Assembly (NCBI GenBank): GCA_964411885.1 | Contig: CAYPMK010000006.1 | Location: forward strand, 1 to 50,669 | Origin: JAKLHL01 sp964411885 | Lineage (GTDB): Bacteria; Bdellovibrionota; JAFGOL01 | Direction of reading: 5' to 3' | DNA length: 50,669 bases | Shown: one piece after another, positions 24,641-33,519 of the stretch | How positions within the stretch are numbered: the stretch's first letter is position 1 | Layout of the letters: the number at the start of each line of letters is the position of its first letter | The notes under the pieces: model-generated | Database searches by the model: none | Seen by the model: only the letters and a program-made list of their open reading frames with translations | What the model was told of the DNA's origin: nothing | Position numbers and translations under genes: made by a program

Positions 24641-25124
24641 GGCTCACCTTCTCCTTTAAAAGAACAACCACGCCAAATACGCCAGCTAATATTATAACTA
24701 TCTGACCAAGGATGTCCGTTTGTCTTAGTTTCCACATAATATCTCTAAAATCTATTTCAGCCCCTAAAACAGGTATGGGTAGCTCTGGATACACCATATA
24801 AAAACCCAAAATAACTGCTGCAAAGAATACTAATACTGGCAAGTACCAATATCTTTTTATTCTATTCTTTGTCTGTTGTTTAAGGTCTGGTCTTGTTATT
24901 GGTTTTGTAAGACTTATGGTGCTTACAAAAACAACCGTGATAAGACCTGCACAAACAGATAACTCAAACACAGCAGCTATTGGTGCTCCTAATCTAAACA
25001 TTAAAATTGTTAATACCAAGCTAACCGCAGCCAACGCTATAGCAGAGGTAAGTAAACTTCTGGTAAGAACAGCCCACAAAGAACAGGCTAACAAAATCGT
25101 AAGAAATAATAGATCTATATTCAC
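24627..25124 (-). CDS. Hydrogenase membrane subunit, NuoJ-like (MbhD/E region)
   Basis: The 165-residue protein has about five hydrophobic helices with a conserved Glu in V-F-E-L-S-V-C-A-G-L-I-T-V-V-F-V, like the pi-bulge helix of NuoJ, and a C-terminal helix Q-I-V-I-I-L-A-G-V-F-G. It could equally be described as a fused MbhD/MbhE-like Mrp element. Start is GTG with AAGGGG upstream. Confidence 0.72.
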   Translation of the reverse strand: MNIDLLFLTILLACSLWAVLTRSLLTSAIALAAVSLVLTILMFRLGAPIAAVFELSVCAGLITVVFVSTISLTKPITRPDLKQQTKNRIKRYWYLPVLVFFAAVILGFYMVYPELPIPVLGAEIDFRDIMWKLRQTDILGQIVIILAGVFGVVVLLKEKVSHDGK

Positions 25125-25146
25125 GTCTTTATCCCCTTACCCTGTT

Positions 25147-26559
25147 TTAAAAAACCTTACTAACAGGGATTATTATAGTATCAATAAGATATGGGAAAAA
25201 TATTCCAACACCTATAGTTATAAGAGTAAGTATTATCGCTGGTAACAATAATCCAATAGAAGCCTCTTTTATTTTTGAACTTTGATCAGAAGGATTTCCA
25301 AAGAAAACCCTTCTTTGCATATATAGGAAATAAGCAAGGGTTATAAGACTTCCTATTATCGCAAGTGCTGCATATATTTTTAATCCAGCTGTCCACAAAG
25401 CAATTATTATTATTAATTTGCTCCAGAACCCAGAAAGTGGAGGAATCCCTGCCGTCGATAATAACGCAACAACAGAGGTCCAACCAGTCACAGGCATTGG
25501 AGTCGCCAAACCACCAAAAGACCCCATATTAGTCGTACCAGTCTGTTTTTCAACAGCAGCAGAATTAACGAACAATTGTGATTTAAATATAGAGTGATTA
25601 AAAAGATGGAACACAGCACCAGCTATACCTAAAGCCGTACCTGTACCAAGTGCAAGAACTATATAACCAACCTGACTAATACTAGAATAAGCCAACATCC
25701 TCTTAAAATCTGTTTGAAGAAGGGCCGCAAAAGCTCCAACAAAGATAGAAATAATACCTATCAATAGTAGTATAGATTTTATAGTCTCGTTAAAGCCAAA
25801 AACCTCACTAACGATCCTAATCATTGTATATATACCAGTAGTCTTAGTCACTATGCCTGCAAGAAGAACAGAAACTCCAGCTGGTGCAGAAGAATATGCA
25901 TCTGGTAACCAACCATGAAAAGGGATAAGCCCTCCTTTTATAAACAGACCACACATAAAAAGAGCAACTGCTATAACTACATAAAAACTATTAACTCCCT
26001 GTACGCCATCTCTTATAGACGTAAAACTTGTATTACCAGAATATATAAACAAGAGTGCTATTGAAGAGAGCATCATAACTGTTGCTACCGCAGACATAAT
26101 AAAATATTTGAATGAACCCTCTAGTGAATGTTTGTTATCTCTATTAAGTGCTATCAGGATAAAAGAAGATACTGCTGTTACTTCAAGAAAAACATAAAGA
26201 GAAAAAATATCACGAACCATAACAACACCATTCATGCCAGCAGTAGATATAAGTAAAAGATTTAAAAAATTAAATTTAGCTCTAGATTCTGATATTGTAG
26301 AAAGACCCACAAACATAGAAGACAACGCTACAATTGATATCGTTAACATCATCAAGAGCCCAAGCTTATCTACTTCGAAATTGAACATTGGGAATAATTC
26401 ACTAGATATGGAAAACCTAGTCCAAAAGATACACACGAATGATTGTATTATAAAATAAAGTCCCGTTAACCAACTAGCAACACTGTTAACTGTTCTTTTA
26501 CAACAAAGGTTAAACAACATCATTAATACTAAGGGAACTATTACAAATAAAGATGACAC
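25147..26559 (-). CDS. Hydrogenase antiporter-like subunit (NuoN/MrpD-like)
   Basis: The 470-residue protein has about 14 helices and antiporter family marks, including the F-L-E-V-T-A-V-S Glu helix, K-G-G-L-I-P-F-H-G-W-L-P-D-A and Y-S-S-I-S-Q-V-G-Y. It is one of three proton/sodium-channel modules in the complex. Start is GTG at 26559 with GGAGG at 26569-26573, right after the stop of the upstream gene. Confidence 0.9.
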   Translation of the reverse strand: MSSLFVIVPLVLMMLFNLCCKRTVNSVASWLTGLYFIIQSFVCIFWTRFSISSELFPMFNFEVDKLGLLMMLTISIVALSSMFVGLSTISESRAKFNFLNLLLISTAGMNGVVMVRDIFSLYVFLEVTAVSSFILIALNRDNKHSLEGSFKYFIMSAVATVMMLSSIALLFIYSGNTSFTSIRDGVQGVNSFYVVIAVALFMCGLFIKGGLIPFHGWLPDAYSSAPAGVSVLLAGIVTKTTGIYTMIRIVSEVFGFNETIKSILLLIGIISIFVGAFAALLQTDFKRMLAYSSISQVGYIVLALGTGTALGIAGAVFHLFNHSIFKSQLFVNSAAVEKQTGTTNMGSFGGLATPMPVTGWTSVVALLSTAGIPPLSGFWSKLIIIIALWTAGLKIYAALAIIGSLITLAYFLYMQRRVFFGNPSDQSSKIKEASIGLLLPAIILTLITIGVGIFFPYLIDTIIIPVSKVF

Positions 26560-26573
26560 GTTATCATTCCTCC

Positions 26574-28406
26574 TTATGCCATTTTAATTAGCCAATAAGC
26601 TAAAATTACCGTTCCAAGCAATGACCACAATATATACAGAGAATAATTACCTGTGTGAGCTTTTCTTATGCCTGAGCTGATCGTATTGGCTGTTTTTACT
26701 GCTAGAACATTATATATCCAGTCATTAGCTCTATCTATTCCAAAAGCCAGTTTAGATACAAAGTTTACTGCAGCAACTCCATATTCATATGGATCGAACA
26801 TTTTTCTTTCTGCTTTGTCATATATTGCGCCAAGAACTGGAGCGTGATGTATATGATCTACAGCGCCTATACCAGAACCAGTTTTCTTAACTCCATACTT
26901 ATGATTAATAAAAGCAGCAGCAAGTACAAATATAGTACCACCAACCAACCACATATTACTTGGCATTCCATATAGATGATACATGGAAAGATCAACAGAA
27001 GGGCCAAAAACCGTAGTTATCATGTTAACAGGTACTGAATTATAAAGACCAAAGAATATACATAATCCAGCTATAACTATCATCGGTATAGACATCGAAT
27101 ATGACACTTCTTTAACCGAAGAATATTTAACATCTGTTTTACCAAAGAAAGCTGCGTGTCCAAGTTTCAAAAATGATGCCGCTGTAAAGAAAGAGCCAAG
27201 TGCTGCAGCAAGGTAGAATATCCATCCACTTTCTAGTGCAGCATCGTAAACCAATTCTTTAGAAAAGAAACCATTAAAAGGTGGAACACCAGATATGGAA
27301 AGAGCACATACAATAAAACAGATACAAGTAATTGGCATTTTTCTTCCTATACCACCTAATTGTTTTAGGTCTGTAGTACCTGTTTGTTTTTCTATAGCAC
27401 CACCAGCCAAGAAAAGCCCATCTTTATAAAGAGCATTGTTTATCATATGGAACAATCCACCGACTATACCAACGGGAACAGCTGTACCTATTCCTAGCAC
27501 CATATATCCAACCTGGCTGATTGCATGATAAGATAATAATTTTTTGAAATCCTTTTGTATGAGCGCCATCATGACGGCAAACAAAATAGTTACAGCACCT
27601 ATTATCATCATCATTACACTAAGCCATGAGCCGTGTTCTAATTTAAATAGATCAAGAGATATCCTTGCAAGAAAATATATACCTAGAAGTTTTTCTAATG
27701 AACCGGGCACAAAAGCCATAAAAGGAAGAGGTGCGTCTTTTGCTGCATCTGGTATCCATGTATGAAATGGCATCGCTCCAGCTTTTGCTATTGCTCCTAT
27801 CATCAGAAGAACAAATGCTAACGCACCAAGCCCTTCTGTTGGCAATGCTATCTTTGACATTGTAAAAGTTCCAGCGATATAACCAGTAATAGCTATACCA
27901 CCCATAAGACAAAGATCTGCAAACCCATTAATGATAAAAGCTTTAACTGCTGTCTTTATTGAATCTTTACCGCCGATGACGATAAAACCGAATAAAGTCA
28001 GTAATAGCCCTTCCCAAAAGAATAACAACTGGATCAAATTGTCTGACATAATAACGCCGTTAACTTGAGCTATTGTTATTAAAAGATATGCAAAGAACTG
28101 CTTGCTACCACTTTTATCTTTCATAAAAGATGTTGAATACAAACTTATCAAGAACGCAAATAACGCTACAGAAACCAAAATAAAACTAGCAAACTTATAC
28201 ATTCTTAGTGAAAATTCAAGACCCCAACCACCACCCCACAACATGCTAAAACTGGTTTCCTGACCAAAAAGTTTTATCATTAGATATAAGTTAAATGCGG
28301 CCAGAATGGTCGAGAATATACCTGTATAATAACCTTTCTTTGGTATTAGAAAACTTATTAAACCAGCTATTGCCGGTACAACTATGGATAAAAGTAAGAT
28401 GTTCAT
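26574..28406 (-). CDS. Hydrogenase antiporter-like subunit (NuoL-like, 610 aa)
   Basis: The longest antiporter module: W-E-G-L-L-L-T-L (Glu helix), K-A-G-A-M-P-F-H-T-W-I-P-D-A, L-S-Y-H-A-I-S-Q-V-G-Y. The C-terminal extension of about 150 residues after the antiporter core resembles the lateral helix region of NuoL. It overlaps the NuoM-like gene by 4 bp. Confidence 0.9.
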   Translation of the reverse strand: MNILLLSIVVPAIAGLISFLIPKKGYYTGIFSTILAAFNLYLMIKLFGQETSFSMLWGGGWGLEFSLRMYKFASFILVSVALFAFLISLYSTSFMKDKSGSKQFFAYLLITIAQVNGVIMSDNLIQLLFFWEGLLLTLFGFIVIGGKDSIKTAVKAFIINGFADLCLMGGIAITGYIAGTFTMSKIALPTEGLGALAFVLLMIGAIAKAGAMPFHTWIPDAAKDAPLPFMAFVPGSLEKLLGIYFLARISLDLFKLEHGSWLSVMMMIIGAVTILFAVMMALIQKDFKKLLSYHAISQVGYMVLGIGTAVPVGIVGGLFHMINNALYKDGLFLAGGAIEKQTGTTDLKQLGGIGRKMPITCICFIVCALSISGVPPFNGFFSKELVYDAALESGWIFYLAAALGSFFTAASFLKLGHAAFFGKTDVKYSSVKEVSYSMSIPMIVIAGLCIFFGLYNSVPVNMITTVFGPSVDLSMYHLYGMPSNMWLVGGTIFVLAAAFINHKYGVKKTGSGIGAVDHIHHAPVLGAIYDKAERKMFDPYEYGVAAVNFVSKLAFGIDRANDWIYNVLAVKTANTISSGIRKAHTGNYSLYILWSLLGTVILAYWLIKMA

Positions 28407-29836
28407 CTTATAACTCCCATCATCTGCTGAACTGCAGAATTAACAAGATCAGCAGGGTAATTTATGAATATGCCTCCCAACAAAGAAAGAACAGCTAGTA
28501 TAGCAATACTGTAAAGCATCACTGGAGTGCCTTCTTTGTCTGCATGCTCGAAATTAGGTGTTCCCATAAACACAGCAACGAATAATCTAAATAAATATAT
28601 TATCGTAAAAACAGCACCTATAAGAAAAGTAAATGTTATCCAAAGTTGTCCACTATTAACAGCACCGTTAATTACAAGATATTTTGAAAAGAAACCACCA
28701 AGAGGAGGTATCCCCATTACAGAAAAAGCACATAAAATAAAAGAAACAGCTGTAACTGGCATCTTGTGTATAAGGCCACCCATCTTTCTTATATCTTTTG
28801 TATGTGTTGAATGTTCTATAACACCAGCACAAAGAAAAAGACCTGCTTTTGAAAGTCCATGCATTAAGATATAAAGAAGACCACCAGCAACACCAACTTC
28901 GTTACCAATAGAAAGTCCAAGGAATATAAAACCTATTTGACTTATCGTAGAATAAGCAATTATTCTCTTTATATCGTTATCTATCATCGCAGCACCAGCA
29001 GAAACTAATGCGCTTACACCAGCTATTACTGGAACAATAGTATGCCAAATTGGATCTACTTCAAATGTAGCCACAAAAAGTCTTGCAAATACATAAACGC
29101 CTATCTTAACAAGAACAGCAGCATGAAGAAGAGCTGTAACAGGTGAAGGAGCTACACCAGCATCTGGTAACCATGTATGAAACGGTAGTGTCGCAGATTT
29201 TGATAATATACCAAATAATATAAGAAGTACCGCTGTATTAGATATCTTAGCATGACTTAAAACACCAAGGTCAAAAGAACCAGTTGTTCCGTAAATATCC
29301 AAGAAGCCGATCAGCATCACTAGAGCACCAAACACTGTAATAAGAAAAGCCTTGTCTGCTCTAATAACATATTCTTTCTCTCTAAAAAATCCTATCAGCC
29401 TCCAACATGCAATAGCTGTTATTTCCCAGAAAAGATACAAAGAGATCAGATTCCTTGAGTATACTATTCCCATCATAGAGCCAAGGAACAGAACAACCAT
29501 AAAATAATATTCGTTCCTGTGTTTGAATTCTTTTATGTAACCAAAAGAATATAAAACTATGATAGAGCCAACTAAAGAAGAAACAATTGCCATAAAAACA
29601 GCAAGTGTATCTGCATGAAAAAAGTCCATTAATAATGATTGGCTGTGTAAAGTGGTAACACCCGCAGAACTCCCTGCTGCTGGAAGCAACAAGAAAGAAC
29701 AAACAAGTGATACAAGCACAAACATTAATGAGAATAGATTCCTTGCTGATTCTGAGATCTTAGAGATCAATGGAAGAAAGAATGATCCAAGAACCGGCAC
29801 AAAGACTGCAATTAGGATTAAAGATTCGTTAGACAT
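28403..29836 (-). CDS. Hydrogenase antiporter-like subunit (NuoM/HyfB-like)
   Basis: The 477-residue first gene of the structural operon has about 14 helices with F-W-E-I-T-A-I, K-S-A-T-L-P-F-H-T-W-L-P-D-A and Y-S-T-I-S-Q-I-G-F. The ATG at 29836 is preferred over a GTG three bases upstream, as GGGAG (29844-29848) fits it better. A leader region with structured RNA potential precedes it. Confidence 0.9.
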   Translation of the reverse strand: MSNESLILIAVFVPVLGSFFLPLISKISESARNLFSLMFVLVSLVCSFLLLPAAGSSAGVTTLHSQSLLMDFFHADTLAVFMAIVSSLVGSIIVLYSFGYIKEFKHRNEYYFMVVLFLGSMMGIVYSRNLISLYLFWEITAIACWRLIGFFREKEYVIRADKAFLITVFGALVMLIGFLDIYGTTGSFDLGVLSHAKISNTAVLLILFGILSKSATLPFHTWLPDAGVAPSPVTALLHAAVLVKIGVYVFARLFVATFEVDPIWHTIVPVIAGVSALVSAGAAMIDNDIKRIIAYSTISQIGFIFLGLSIGNEVGVAGGLLYILMHGLSKAGLFLCAGVIEHSTHTKDIRKMGGLIHKMPVTAVSFILCAFSVMGIPPLGGFFSKYLVINGAVNSGQLWITFTFLIGAVFTIIYLFRLFVAVFMGTPNFEHADKEGTPVMLYSIAILAVLSLLGGIFINYPADLVNSAVQQMMGVIR

Positions 29837-29948
29837 CACAAAACTCCCGATCGTTTTTATATTTTAAGACACGCATACAGTTACAATGAAGTTACAAATT
29901 TTACAAATATAAAATCCAGTTTTTGTTGCAAAGCTGAACATAAAGAAC

Positions 29949-29980
29949 AGTCGGGAATATAAGTACTTACACTCCCGACT
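29949..29980 (-). promoter_or_regulatory. Stem-loop in the leader of the hydrogenase operon
   Basis: The minus-strand RNA folds into a 14-bp stem with a GUAC loop, with only two G-U pairs and no mismatch; the plus-strand RNA would have two A-C mismatches. It lies 113 nt upstream of the first structural gene, after the terminator of the ferredoxin gene. No U-run follows, so it is not a terminator. A further shorter inverted repeat lies at 29992-30021. The rest of 29837-30085 shows no gene. Confidence 0.5.
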
Positions 29981-30030
29981 GCATATATATTCCAAAGAGG
30001 CGATAATTGTGGCCCCTCTGGTAAGAAAAC

Positions 30031-30067
30031 AAATAAAAAGTGGGAGTAAGTTTAATACTCCCACTTT
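30031..30067 (-). terminator. Rho-independent terminator of the ferredoxin gene
   Basis: A perfect 12-bp stem (30037-30048 with 30056-30067, 7-nt loop) is followed on the minus strand by TTTTTATTT. It begins 19 bp after the ferredoxin stop and separates it from the hydrogenase operon. Confidence 0.9.
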
Positions 30068-30085
30068 AATATTAACTATAACAAA

Positions 30086-30262
30086 TCAATTACCAGCTGA
30101 AATGGCTTCTACTGGGCAAACCCCAATACAATTGCCACAATCTATACATTTTCCTGCATCTATAACAAAAACACTGCCATCTTGCGCTATTGCAGAAACT
30201 GGGCATTCTGGTTGACATGCACCACAACCAACACATTTTTGTTTATCTATTGAATGAGACAT
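30086..30262 (-). CDS. 2[4Fe-4S] ferredoxin, clostridial type
   Basis: The 58-residue ferredoxin has two canonical motifs, C-V-G-C-G-A-C-Q-P-E-C-P and C-I-D-C-G-N-C-I-G-V-C-P. The start at ATG 30262 has GGAGG at 30271-30275 and gives the normal M-S-H-S-I-D N-terminus; a longer frame to 30304 has no support. It is a likely electron donor to the hydrogenase just downstream, but its own terminator makes it a separate, probably highly expressed unit. Confidence 0.93.
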   Translation of the reverse strand: MSHSIDKQKCVGCGACQPECPVSAIAQDGSVFVIDAGKCIDCGNCIGVCPVEAISAGN

Positions 30263-30336
30263 ATTGATGACCTCCTTTGATATTTTATAATAAATGTAAA
30301 TCATATTATCATTTTAGGGTCAAATGAAATAAGCAC

Positions 30337-30352
30337 AGCCAATAAATTGGCT
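30337..30352. promoter_or_regulatory. Palindrome between the ferredoxin and CBM48 genes
   Basis: AGCCAAT-AA-ATTGGCT, a perfect palindrome with 7-bp arms, lies in the divergent intergenic region (30263-30411). It may be an operator for either gene. No other clear promoter could be fixed in this stretch. Confidence 0.3.
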
Positions 30353-30411
30353 AATATTGATGATGACTTTATCGGCTTGTAAAAAACTTCAACTAATTAT
30401 AATATGGCTTC

Positions 30412-30696
30412 ATGATACTAAAACACGGAAATGGAAAAATTACTTTCGTATTTGATCAAGAGTCATCATATTCTGTGTTCCTAACTGGTGATTTTAACAG
30501 CTGGAGCACCCAAATAGACCCAATGGAACTCATAGAGGGAAAGTGGCAAAAAACGATAAAATTAAAACCCGGCGCATATCAATTTAAATATTTCACAATG
30601 GAAGATGACGGTATGCACTGGTTTAATGATTGGCGTGCTGATGCTTATGTAAAAAGCCCTTATGGCGGCGAAAACTCTGTAGTAATAATAGACTAA
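30412..30696 (+). CDS. Stand-alone CBM48/AMPK-beta-like glycogen-binding domain protein
   Basis: The 94-residue protein is a single early-set beta-sandwich domain of the CBM48 type, with the motif V-F-L-T-G-D-F-N-S-W-S, a W-Q-K-T-I-K-L-K-P-G-A-Y-Q-F-K-Y core and an N-D-W-R-A-D tail. The same fold precedes glycogen branching enzymes and occurs in AMPK beta, but no enzyme domain follows here. It has no signal peptide, so it is cytoplasmic. It converges on RNase J with a 4-bp overlap. A glycogen-related regulatory role is inferred only. Confidence 0.82.
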   Translation: MILKHGNGKITFVFDQESSYSVFLTGDFNSWSTQIDPMELIEGKWQKTIKLKPGAYQFKYFTMEDDGMHWFNDWRADAYVKSPYGGENSVVIID

Positions 30697-32330
30697 ACAA
30701 GAATAACTTGCACAATAACGGCTGGCTTGTCCTGATAGATCTTTCTAAACTCCCTTTTAGTTAGGTTTTCTATCTCCATCAAAGACTTAGATTTGTCTTT
30801 TCTTATCTCTTTATCTTTTAAGGCCTCTTTAATTTTTTTCTTAATCCCACTCAGCAAATCTTGCAGTTTTTTATTAACAACAGAACCCAATGTGCTTATC
30901 TCTACATCAATTATCACTTCTTTTTTCTTGTCCATTAATACAGTGACACTAACAACCCCGTGTAAAGCAGCGAGCATTCTAGATTTAATTATTTTCTTAT
31001 CAACAAGTTCGTTGCTATCAGAATCAAGGTATAATTTTTTAACATCTATTAATTCACCTTTAAAAGGATGGCCTCCTTTAAAAGATATTTTTTCTCCACT
31101 ATTAAGGATAAAACACCTGTCCGGAGAAACACCATTTTTTATAGCCAATTCTACGTGGCTTTTTAGGTGTAAATATTCACCATGTAATGGGATAAAGAAT
31201 TTTGGTTTAACTAAATCTATAAAATGAGACAGTTCTCTACTATTTGCATGACCAGAACTATGAACATCTTTTATGTCTGGATAAACTATTATGGCACCCA
31301 GCTCACTTAATCTGTTTATTGCATCCATTATTGTCTTCTCGTTACCGGGTATCTTGCTTGAAGAGAAAATAACCATATCTTTTTCTGATATCTTTATTTG
31401 AGGATGATAACCATACGACAACCTTACTATAGCAGAGTTCCTTTCTGCCTGACTACCAGTTAAAAGAAAAACACAATTCTTGCTCTTGTATTTTTTGATC
31501 TCTGTCTCTGGTCTTATACAACCACCATCATCTTCTATATATCCAAGTTTTCGACCAATATTCATGTGTAACTTAAGATTATTACCGCTTATGAAAAGTC
31601 TCTTGTTATGTTTTTTTGATAATTTTATAACCTGATTTATTCGCTCTATGTTAGAAGAGAAAAGAGTAACTATAATTTTTTCTTCTGCACGTTCAAAACA
31701 TTGATTTAGATTATCAAACACCATATTGTCTGGAATTGATTCTGTATCATCATAAGCATTAGTGCTATCACTTAAAAGAATATCTACACCATATTTGTTC
31801 TTTATAGTGTTCACCTTATCAAGAAAATCAGCTGTCTCTTTATTCCCTAATTTAAAATCAGAAGCATAAAGAATATTTAAATCTTTTGTTCTTATAAACA
31901 ATGCTCCAGAATCAGGAATGCTATGGTCCACTTTTAAATACTCAACTGTAAAAGGGCCCTCGCTAATAGGCTCACCAAACTTTATAGTTCTTAGGTTTTT
32001 TTTAGGGTTAATACCTGTAGAAATTTTACATTTAGCTGTTATTAACTCTTTGGCATATGGTGCAACATATATAACTGGAGAAATGCTTTTAAGTAGATAC
32101 GGTATCCCTCCAATATGATCTTCGTGACCGTGAGTAACGAATAAAAAATTAATATCGCCTATTTTGCTAACCAGATCATCATAGTCGGGCATAATAGACT
32201 CTATCCCAAAATATTGTGAGCTAGGAAATATAACGCCTGCATCTATACAAATATTAAAACCATTACACCTAAGGATGAACATGTTCATCCCTATTTCTTT
32301 AACTCCACCTATTGGTATTATGTCTAACAT
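30693..32330 (-). CDS. rnj: Ribonuclease J-type metallo-beta-lactamase
   Basis: The 545-residue nuclease begins with the I-P-I-G-G-V-K-E-I-G-M-N motif of RNase J, has the metal-binding T-H-G-H-E-D-H-I-G-G near residue 75, the D-H-S-I-P-D-S and the D-V-H-S-S-G-H-A motifs of the beta-CASP domain, the C-terminal metallo motif I-P-L-H-G-E-Y, and a C-terminal domain. It performs 5'-3' exo- and endonucleolytic RNA decay. It precedes the envelope-cluster genes' strand neighbours and follows the outer-membrane barrel gene by 10 bp. Confidence 0.93.
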   Translation of the reverse strand: MLDIIPIGGVKEIGMNMFILRCNGFNICIDAGVIFPSSQYFGIESIMPDYDDLVSKIGDINFLFVTHGHEDHIGGIPYLLKSISPVIYVAPYAKELITAKCKISTGINPKKNLRTIKFGEPISEGPFTVEYLKVDHSIPDSGALFIRTKDLNILYASDFKLGNKETADFLDKVNTIKNKYGVDILLSDSTNAYDDTESIPDNMVFDNLNQCFERAEEKIIVTLFSSNIERINQVIKLSKKHNKRLFISGNNLKLHMNIGRKLGYIEDDGGCIRPETEIKKYKSKNCVFLLTGSQAERNSAIVRLSYGYHPQIKISEKDMVIFSSSKIPGNEKTIMDAINRLSELGAIIVYPDIKDVHSSGHANSRELSHFIDLVKPKFFIPLHGEYLHLKSHVELAIKNGVSPDRCFILNSGEKISFKGGHPFKGELIDVKKLYLDSDSNELVDKKIIKSRMLAALHGVVSVTVLMDKKKEVIIDVEISTLGSVVNKKLQDLLSGIKKKIKEALKDKEIRKDKSKSLMEIENLTKREFRKIYQDKPAVIVQVILV

Positions 32331-32340
32331 TCTGCTACAC

Positions 32341-33519
32341 CTAGAACTTGTTGGTTAACCCAACTAAAAAGACCATCTTGCTATAACTTGCAGAAGGATC
32401 TGGACCAGTATAATACCCAAAAGAGTTATACGCATCAGAGTTAACCCATTCTGCCATGAACTTTGTAGTAAAAGAAATATTTTCTTTCAATTGTTTAACA
32501 ACAAAAAGAGGAATGGATAATTCTGTTATAAAGCCAAGTCTGTGATCAACTCTTCTAGGCGAGGCTCTATAATATCTATATATATATTGGAACTCAGAGA
32601 GACTAGCCATGCTGTCATAAATTATAGATTTAAACTCCATTGATACTTTTTCATCTACATAAAAATTAGAATAAACTGAATCATAAGCCATTCTCTCATA
32701 TATTGCAGACAAAGACGTCCTGTATGAAACAAGATCCGTTACCTTTATTCTAATAACTGGTTCATGAAAGTCTGTCCCATATTTATAATCTAAATATAAA
32801 AAACCAGCTTTTATATCCACGCTAACATCATTAGTGAGTCTGCCTATTACCCCTGTAAAACCTTCAAGATATACAGAGTCTGAATTACCGTAAGGGGCTA
32901 CATCATAACCTGCCGTATAATAAGAGCGTCCGCCTATTGCTCCCAATCTTAATGCAGTCTCTGGAAAGAAAGAATATCTAGTTTCTATATCGATATATGC
33001 TTTTCTATTATTGAAATTATCATAGATATCATCGTCATATTCTTTAATATCCATTGAAAGACCGCTTATAAATTCCCACGCCTTACTTTGCGTCTTATGA
33101 TCCATACCCGCACGAACAGAATACATGTTCCATTTAGCCCTAGTTTCTGTATCCATCAATACAGGGTCGCTATTGTTGTTATACTTGTTATTTAGATAAA
33201 AGACAGAGTCTTCGTCTGGTTTTAAACTTACTCCACCATTAAATTTCCAAGTGAACCAACTTTGTGAAGTGTTTTTAAAATATCTATTATAATCTATTCC
33301 GCCGCCGAGATTAAAAACAAATTCTCTTCTATCAAAAAAGATATCAACCTCTGGATCAACTCTCATTAAATAATCCAAACCAGAAGAAGATTCCATATAT
33401 AAACAATTCGTGTCAAAACCACCCAACAATGAAACAGAATCTTTCACATAGAATTTTCCATATGCGTTTAATGAAAACACAGTCAATAAAGCTATTATAA
33501 TTCTTAATAAAGACATCAT
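32341..33519 (-). CDS. Predicted outer-membrane beta-barrel protein of the envelope cluster
   Basis: The 392-residue protein has a signal peptide (M-M-S-L-L-R-I-I-I-A-L-L, cleavage near A-Y-G) and alternating amphipathic strands rich in Tyr, Phe and Asp, with a C-terminus typical of barrels (V-G-L-T-N-K-F). Paired strands such as F-V-F-N-L-G-G-G-I-D-Y and W-F-T-W-K-F-N-G-G-V recur. In myxobacteria the Glt complex has such barrels (GltA/B/H), and this is the outer-membrane member here. Function is inferred from context. It overlaps the previous gene by 4 bp. Confidence 0.75.
   Translation of the reverse strand: MMSLLRIIIALLTVFSLNAYGKFYVKDSVSLLGGFDTNCLYMESSSGLDYLMRVDPEVDIFFDRREFVFNLGGGIDYNRYFKNTSQSWFTWKFNGGVSLKPDEDSVFYLNNKYNNNSDPVLMDTETRAKWNMYSVRAGMDHKTQSKAWEFISGLSMDIKEYDDDIYDNFNNRKAYIDIETRYSFFPETALRLGAIGGRSYYTAGYDVAPYGNSDSVYLEGFTGVIGRLTNDVSVDIKAGFLYLDYKYGTDFHEPVIRIKVTDLVSYRTSLSAIYERMAYDSVYSNFYVDEKVSMEFKSIIYDSMASLSEFQYIYRYYRASPRRVDHRLGFITELSIPLFVVKQLKENISFTTKFMAEWVNSDAYNSFGYYTGPDPSASYSKMVFLVGLTNKF

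Noticed and set aside
29981..30000. Possible sigma-54 promoter before the hydrogenase operon
   Set aside because: The GG to GC spacing on the minus strand is 9, not 10, and flanking bases do not fit the consensus.
29992..30021. Possible second hairpin or riboswitch in the hydrogenase leader
   Set aside because: The inverted repeat is short and bulged, and no known riboswitch pattern (for example nickel/cobalt) is recognisable.
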